64,000 nucleotides of DNA from Stomoxys calcitrans (lineage: Eukaryota; Arthropoda; Insecta; Diptera; Muscidae), in NCBI RefSeq assembly GCF_963082655.1, contig NC_081556.1, positions 66,393,727 to 66,457,726 on the forward strand. Reading direction: 5' to 3'. The position numbers were made by a program, and so were the translations under genes. Shown one piece after another: positions 58,107 through 64,000 of this stretch (positions are counted from its first letter, which is position 1; each line of letters opens with the position of its first letter). The notes beneath the pieces are model-generated. The model worked only from the letters and a program-made list of their open reading frames with translations. It searched no databases and had not been told where the DNA came from.

Positions 58107-58190
58107 GAAAGGCCGATAGCACAGAGGGATAGCATGCGCCTCACAATCGTAAGGTTGGCTGTTCAAATCCCAGTCAGGGAAAATCATTGC
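58107..58190 (+). repeat. tRNA-like SINE head
   Basis: AGCACAGAGGGATAGCATGC resembles an A box region and GGCTGTTCAAATCCCAGTC a B box/T arm. The T-arm loop would be 9 nt, so it does not fold as a normal tRNA. Taken as a SINE head or tRNA pseudogene. Bases 57905-58106 and 58191-58690 hold nothing else recognisable. Confidence 0.45.
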
Positions 58191-58737
58191 AAATAAAATC
58201 TTCGATTATTAATCTTGATTTGGAAAAGAAATAAATTAGAAAGAGAAATAAAAATAAGTGACTCTAAAAGGTTAAAAAAACGTTAGGCAAATAAAAATTT
58301 ATTTTTATTAATGACGTTGACAATCGAATTTTACACTTTTTTTAGTCCCTATTTAGTCACCCATGGGTATATATCGCCAAGTGGCACGTTTTCTCCCGTA
58401 CCGAGACACTAATTAGAGTAAAAAATGATATCGCCTGAGATTGTTTTCAACTTCCTTGAGTGCACATTTAGTGACTCGCACGATAGAAAATGTTTGGAGG
58501 GAGTTAACCATTTTGTACTTTTGTACATTTTATGTTGACACAGTCTTAAGCCAAAGTACAAATGCACATTTTAAAATATACATACATAATCAATCATGAG
58601 TAATCTTGGTCAAAATATCGTTAGTTCCACAGTTAACAGTCTTATAATGATAAGAAATTATTTCTCAAACTCACGCGGGACTGAAAAAATTATTCAATTT
58701 ACATATTTAAAAAAAAAGTTTATATATTTAAAAATTC

Positions 58738-59760
58738 TAACATTGATGTAATTTGTGTTTCCGAAACGTGGTTTAGGACGGACTTGTCCAGTGCGCTTGT
58801 TCGGCTTGATACCAACAATCTGCACCGAGCTGACAGACAAAGACATGCAGGTGGTGTTGCTATTTATGTAAGAAAGCGTATGCATAAATTTAAAGCGCAA
58901 TGCAATAATTTTTTTTATCATTGTTAGAAGAGGTCACAGTATTCTACTCGAGACGGTCTATCGCCCAAATAGGCACGATAATATTAACTCACTTAAAGAA
59001 GAATTAAGACCCCTTTCTTTACCTTTTAATGAAGTGGTGAATTTAACTCAAACCTTTTAACTGAAAGGAGAGGAGGATCAGTGAGTTTGCTATAAGTTTG
59101 TACTCTGTTAATAAAGATGCACATTATGGTAGTACATGTAATATACTACTCGATTTATTCCTTGTATCGATTCCTGAGATATATATGCGTTATGATCAGT
59201 TGACGTACTCCTTATTTTCAAAGCATGGTATTTTTTTCTGTCCTACGATTTCTCAATACAACATTCTCCGTAAATGCTCACGTATCTGACTATAATGATT
59301 TTTCATGTAGTGACATTTATCTCTTGAATGACATTCATGAGAAAACTAGACTTTTTGAATTTAATTTAGCGGCTCTGTATGAGAAACACATTCCTTTCTT
59401 AATGAGAGTGGTTAAATCACGTGGACAACATTGGTTCAACAATGCTTTAAATGACTTGATAGCCAGGCGGGACGAGGCATACAAGAGGTGGAAACGCTTT
59501 AAAATTTTTAGGCTACATGATGATTTTAGATGTCTAAGGAGAGAAGTCGTGAGAACAGTCAGAGTGGCGAAAACCCAATATTTTTCTAAAAGATTTAATA
59601 GGGCACTTTACGGTCGAAGAAAATGGCAGGAAGTAAAGCATATTCGCATTGGAAGGACAGAGGATGCTACCCATTGCGATCTGGATCCGGAGGAGCTAAA
59701 TTCTCATTTTGCTAATAGTTGTGATACAACTTTCAATTTTACATGTGTTTCTCATTAAGA
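58738..59760 (+). pseudogene. CR1/Jockey-like endonuclease remnant and linker
   Basis: From about 58738: NIDVICVSETWFRTDLSSAL, NNLHRADRQRHAGGVAIYVR, the SETW and GGGVAIYV motifs of the apurinic-type endonuclease, then a break. The linker at 59225-59755 is open for 177 codons: FNLAALYEKHIPFLMRVVKS, WFNNALNDLIARRDEAYKRW and RRKWQEVKHIRIG. The stretch between (58920-59220) is rearranged. Confidence 0.78.
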
Positions 59761-59789
59761 CACACTTCAGTCAATTCAGGGCTTTAAGT

Positions 59790-60930
59790 CGAATGCCACA
59801 GGCTTGGACGATGTCGATCCACGATTTTTGAAACTGCTATTACCGTTTTACTACCATTTATAACACACGTATTTAACTGTGCATTAACAACATCCTCTTT
59901 TCGTACTAGTTGGAAAATGCAAAAATAATCCCGATACCTAAATCTAAGGGAGAATATAGACCGATATCAATTCTTCCATTTTTGACAAAGTCTTTGGAAA
60001 GTATAACGTCATGATCTTCTGACTGACAAACAATCTTGTTTTCGCTCAGGTCGTAGCTGCACCACGGTTTTGGTTGATATTGTTGAGGAACCGATACAGA
60101 ACATTGATGACAACAAATGATTTTCTTTGGTATATCTAGACCATTCGAAGGCTTTTGATACGGTGTGTCACGAAATTTTGTGGAAAAAAATCAGGCATAT
60201 GTATGGCTTTGATGACACAGCTTGTAATATGATGTCTTCTTATTTGAATGGGAGAGAACACGTAGTACTTTCCAAGGAGACTTATTCACAACCGATTAGT
60301 CTATCAATAGGAGTACCGCAGGGGTGTTTCAGGTCCATTGCTCTTCTCCTTATGCATTAATGAGATAGTCGGGGTACCTAGTGGATGTGATATTCATATA
60401 TATGCTGATGATGTTCAACTATGCTTCTCATGCAATATTTCCAATACCTTTCCTTGTAATGAAAACATCAACCTGAATATGACGAGAATAAGCAAATGGG
60501 CTTAGGTCCATGGCCTTCATTTAAACCCCAATGAAAGCAAGTGTTTGGCTATATCCAGGAACAAACACGATAGCAATAGTCTCTCATCAGTGAGGATAAA
60601 TGAATGTAATATTGAGTACAAACCATTTGCGCTAAATTTAGGGGTCATTTTGGAAAATAATCTGTCGTGGAATAGACATATTGACTACACAATTGGTATA
60701 GTGTACGGAATGCTCCGAGCCCTATGGTCCATTCAGTCTTTTATAGAAGTATGATTGCTAAGGCTTACTTGTTGTCAAGGCATCTATACTGTTGCGAGAT
60801 TTATTCTAATTATGAGTCTGAATATATGAGGAAATTACGAATTACCACAAATAACGTTGCTAAATTTGTATACGGAGTGAATCGATTTCATAGTAACTGT
60901 ATGGTATGCCTGTTAATAGACTGCTAGACT
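59790..60930 (+). pseudogene. CR1/Jockey-like reverse transcriptase remnant
   Basis: Motifs across frames: NATGLDDVDPRFLKLL (about 59795), YRPISILPFLTKSLE, VYLDHSKAFDTVCHEILWKK (60127-60190), SIGVPQGCFRSIALLL with the PQGS stretch altered, HIYADDVQLCFSC (60393-60430, catalytic YADD intact), HLNPNESKCLAISR and NLGVILENNLSWNRHIDYTI, ending LRITTNNVAKFVYGVNR. Frame changes near 60345 and 60505 inactivate it. Confidence 0.82.
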
Positions 60931-61361
60931 TCCGATGCTTACTCTTTCTACACAAAATAATGTATCTTTCCCAGCCAAAATACCTTTTTGACAAACTACC
61001 TTTCTCCCCGTCATCGCGATCGAAATGTATTAAACCATTCAGAAACAGATGTTTAGTTTCAGATAGACAACTCTTTATACATGCAGTTCGATTGTGGAAT
61101 AATCTACCATCTAATATTCGTACTATATGAATCGCAAATCCATCGTATAAATACTTCGAATAAATTAAAATTATTGCAATAAAATGAAATATGATAAATA
61201 GCAAACTGTTCAGTGATGAATAGCAAACTGTTCTCTCATTTGGAATACGGTTTGGCCAGAATGTAATTATATAATTATTTTGTGTAGAAGGAGTAAGCAT
61301 CGGAAGCCTAGCAGTCTATTAACAGGCATACCATACAGTTGCTTTGAAATCGATTCATTCC

Positions 61362-61363
<2 letters not shown>
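60870..61363. repeat. Inverted duplication at the end of the CR1-like element
   Basis: About 90 bp at 60870-60963 (part of the RT C-terminus, GTATGGTATGCCTGTTAATA) reappears reverse-complemented at about 61273-61363, separated by ~310 bp of element tail. The arms are near identical. The right arm runs straight into a (TA)n tract. The minus-strand 146-codon frame here is a product of this folding and not a gene. Confidence 0.9.

Positions 61364-61411
<48 letters not shown>
61363..61411. repeat. (TA)n microsatellite, about 24 units
   Basis: Pure TA dinucleotides abutting the right arm of the inverted duplication. Confidence 0.97.
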
Positions 61412-61413
<2 letters not shown>

Positions 61414-61439
61414 AAACAAGTAAGGATTTAGTAAGTAGC

Positions 61440-61530
61440 ACGTAATTCCTAACTCAGCCGATTTCTGGCTTTAGTGAATGTCAACAGTGGCCTGGGTTGG
61501 ATTAACATCCGTAATCATCGTATAATTTAT
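61440..61530 (+). repeat. LOA-like 3'-UTR fragment
   Basis: AACTCAGCCGATTTCTGGCT, GTCAACAGTGGCCTGGGTTG and ATTAACATCC correspond to 33.36-33.45 kb. An isolated tail without coding sequence. Confidence 0.4.
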
Positions 61531-61589
61531 CTTGGAATAAAGTTGGATGCTTTTTGAGATAAAATGAGAGAAATGAATTTTACTTTATG

Positions 61590-61912
61590 TTCTAAACTGG
61601 TCCATAACCTGATAAAGCTCCAACATAAATCGATTTTCCGATTTTATATCTTGAGCTCCTTTAGGACACAATTCTTTTCTGATTTGGCTGAAATTGGCAC
61701 AATGACTTCTACTATGGTCTTCAACAACAAACCAAGTATGGCCCGAATCGGTACATGACCTAATATAGCTGCAATAGCATAGCAATTCTTATACATTATC
61801 CTTTGTTTGCCCAAAAGGAGACACCGTGCTAAGAACTTGACAAATGCGATCCATAGTGGAGGATATATAAGAATGAGCACAGCCGAAGTTTGCATGCTTT
61901 TACATGTTCTTA
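61590..61912 (-). mobile_element. DINE-1-like element fragment
   Basis: Reverse orientation with one and a half monomers (ATATCTTGAGCTCCTTTAGG) and the end GCGATCCATAGTGGAGGATA...GTTTGCATGCTTTTACATG, a mutated form of the usual GGCCGAACTTAGCACGCTCT terminus. The other end is missing. Confidence 0.65.
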
Positions 61913-62099
61913 TATTAATTGTTTATATAAAAAAATGTCATTTCAATTTTGTTTTTGGAGAAATTTTCATTACAATTTTGTATCCTGAGAAGATTTCATT
62001 GTTCCGGAAAATCGCAAAAATTTTTGATAATAAATGCAAACATTTCTTTAAAATTATGAAATGTTTTTTACAAACAAGGACTGCGTCCTAGCGTAGTGT

Positions 62100-64000
62100 G
62101 GGTGTAAACCAAGTACACGGCGTTTTAAACTAAAAAAATCCTTAACACAAAGAAGTGAAGACTAAAATTAAGGTTTTTGCATTTGAAAACCAAGGATATA
62201 CAGACTTGAATTTACGATGTTAGTCCCTTAATTCAATAAAAAAATTTAAATGGATTAGTACATTGTATTTTAATGGAAAAGAAATCCATATCCTTAAAAG
62301 AAAACCACTCGCTTGGAAAATATGGCTGCTGCGATTCTAGGTAAAGTTACTTAACCTTAACATTTAAAATGCCTTTTTTTGCTTTGATGAATGAGCTAAT
62401 TTTATTTTATTAAACAGTTGTGCATAATTTAAAGAAAAATTTATAAACAGCAACATACATATATATTCTAAAGTCGAACTAAGAGAACAATGTTGTACTT
62501 GCAATTCACTTCACAATCGTAATAACATACTTATGTATTTATTTACATAAATATCGTGCTGTATATATTTAGGATGAGTTAATATCTTAATTATTCTTAT
62601 CCCTTCAAGCTTTTGTTTGAATCCATAATCCATTTGTTATTTCCGAGTTGATTTTGTTACTAAGAATAGCTAGAATGAAAAAAAACCTAACTTAACGCTA
62701 GGAAGAGCAACTTTTTTTGCACATATTTTGCCTAGATGATCAAAATGCCTAATTTGATAAGAACGCGAAAAACTTATATTTAAATTTGATGTTTCTTGAA
62801 AACTTACAAAATAAAAAAATATGAAATAAAAAATACATATAATATAAAAAAAATTTAATTATTACAATAGATTCGAACTTTACGAAACTCCGTTCTCTTG
62901 GTGGTGAAAGTCTGAAAAAACATTAATTAACGCGTTATGAATAATAGAAATAACATCCAATTACATTTATTTACAGTTGAACATCGATAATCCGAATAGT
63001 TTGGGCTGGAGCCTTTACCGGATAATTAAGGTAAAATGTTTTACTCGTTTTAACAGCACGTATCATACCCAATTTTTTGTTTCATTTATTTTGTGAACAT
63101 TTTTTATTGCACGTTGTTTTATTTGGAAGTAATTTCTATATTTTTTTAATTCAGATTTATGATTATACCTATAAAACACTACTGTAATTTATAAGACAAT
63201 TTTTGTGCGGGCATAAATTAAATAAAATAAAAAATGTTGCAATGCCTATTTTTAACCATTAAGCTGAGTATTCTGTTCAGCTTTTCGAGCGGAATGCTGT
63301 CACACTCCATATAAAAAAAAACGTCGGCGAAACGCTAAAAAGTACAATAATACTCTGCTTTTAGTGAGGAAAGTGGCAAAAAAAACTATTGTTATGGCAA
63401 CACTAGAAACTATTGCCGGCATCATTTTTGTTTGTTTTATTGTTTGCAGTGGTTCTTTTTCCTTTATTTATTTTAGAAAATGTACATAAAATAGAGAAAA
63501 CAATAAGTGCAGATAAGAAAACGTGTTTTCATATGGAAACAGACACACTTGACTGCTGTAAAAATTTCAGCGGCTATTCCGAAAGCAGAATAGAATACCA
63601 ATTCTTACTTACGAAATTACTTGACATAATGTCTTTTGTGTTTTTTCTTCTCTACCTGAAATATGTATTTTTCTTCAATGTAATGTTTTGCAATACCGGA
63701 CAGTCGATATATTCGCGGTTAATTAATTGAAAACAAGTATTTTATTTTCGTTATTAATTTCAGGTCATTCATTCAAAGATAATCGATATTACACTTTCAC
63801 GGTAGACCTTCAAAAAGAACTGTTGATTTGATCTACCCCAAAAGGAAATTGTTTCACCATACAGAAATTTGTATAGACTTTTTAATGTTTTAAACCTTTT
63901 CGATTAATATGTAGTATATGTTACTGTTAAAAGTTAATAACGATTATATAAGATTAATTATTTTTTTATTTATCATTTGTATTCACACTTGTATGTACTA
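62100..64000 (+). repeat. Repeat X, copy 3 (runs off the window)
   Basis: Longest copy: about 62105-62260 matches copy 2 only, and 62270-64000 matches copy 1. Includes CAGTTGAACATCGATAATCC at 62976 and TACCGGATAATTAAGG just after it. A 105-codon frame at 63413-63730 is not preserved in copy 1, so it is not treated as a gene. Confidence 0.75.

Larger units (their letters stand above)
58700..61140 (+). mobile_element. CR1/Jockey-like non-LTR retrotransposon, degraded
   Basis: Plus strand, about 2.4 kb: endonuclease part, linker, RT and C-terminal tail, in order. 5'-truncated within the endonuclease and broken by several frameshifts. A poly(A) end is not clear; the 3' boundary region is complicated by an inverted duplication. 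Confidence 0.8.

Noticed and set aside
58107..58190. Functional tRNA gene
   Set aside because: Box A and B words are present but the T-arm loop is the wrong size and no proper acceptor stem closes; a SINE head is more likely.
63413..63730. 105-codon hydrophobic frame near the right edge
   Set aside because: It is part of repeat X; the matching stretch of copy 1 (about 7000-7250) does not keep the frame.
1..64000. A new multi-gene system
   Set aside because: Both strands were read for clustered intact genes; beyond two Elk exons, all recognisable coding sequence belongs to defective mobile elements of known classes.

Overview
The window looks like intronic and intergenic DNA from a fly. The AT-rich, transposon-dense sequence carries INE-1/DINE-1-like elements with (GACG)n tracts, a tRNA-headed SINE family of the kind I associate with muscoid flies, copia with its tRNA-iMet half primer site, mariners and non-LTR elements. 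A calyptrate fly (house-fly, stable-fly or blow-fly relatives) is my best guess from remembered repeat families; no database search was run.

The only host gene I can support is an Elk-type (KCNH, ether-a-go-go family) voltage-gated potassium channel on the minus strand. Two coding exons are visible, at 35504-35732 (pre-S1, S1, S1-S2 linker, start of S2) and 1069-1232 (rest of S2, S2-S3 linker, S3). They join in frame in phase 1, inside S2, across an intron of 34,271 bp. Everything from about 1.2 to 35.5 kb is therefore intronic. Sequence above 35.7 kb is upstream of that exon, either another long intron or intergenic. No PAS-domain, pore or cyclic-nucleotide-binding exon was seen.

Layout: 0-0.5 kb, 3' part of a LOA/R1-like non-LTR element; 1.07-1.23 kb, Elk exon with a SINE just upstream; 1.7-5.2 kb, two fold-back mariner MITEs around a Helitron-like element; 5.5-9.5 kb, copia gag fragment, an inverted duplication holding an RNase H fragment, and two non-coding repeat families; 9.9-13.95 kb, a decayed hAT element with a DINE-1-like element and a third fold-back MITE nested in it; 14-16 kb, mariner, DINE and SINE pieces; 16.26-19.86 kb, two Helitron-like elements head to tail; 19.9-20.8 kb, LOA-like gag/endonuclease relic; 22.3-30.4 kb, DINE-like elements, a mariner relic and another Helitron-like element; 30.7-33.5 kb, LOA-like element; 33.5-35.46 kb, the best bounded Helitron-like element.

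Upstream of the Elk exon: 36.3-39.4 kb, RTE-like element with a 15-bp target-site duplication; 39.4-42.6 kb, two DINE-like elements; 43.4-46.7 kb, LOA-like and RTE-like relics; 46.7-48.6 kb, repeat Y and a deleted mariner; 48.75-53.19 kb, a young but defective copia-type element; 53.3-56.9 kb, SINEs, LOA-like relic, repeat X and DINE; 57.2-57.8 kb, fourth fold-back MITE inside an outer perfect palindrome; 58.7-61.4 kb, CR1/Jockey-like element with an inverted duplication at its end; 61.6-64 kb, DINE fragment and repeat X.

The mobile coding regions whose frames I examined are interrupted, so nothing here is likely to move by itself. I found no evidence of a new multi-gene system. The most notable structures are the 34-kb Elk intron, the fold-back MITE family and three separate local inverted duplications.
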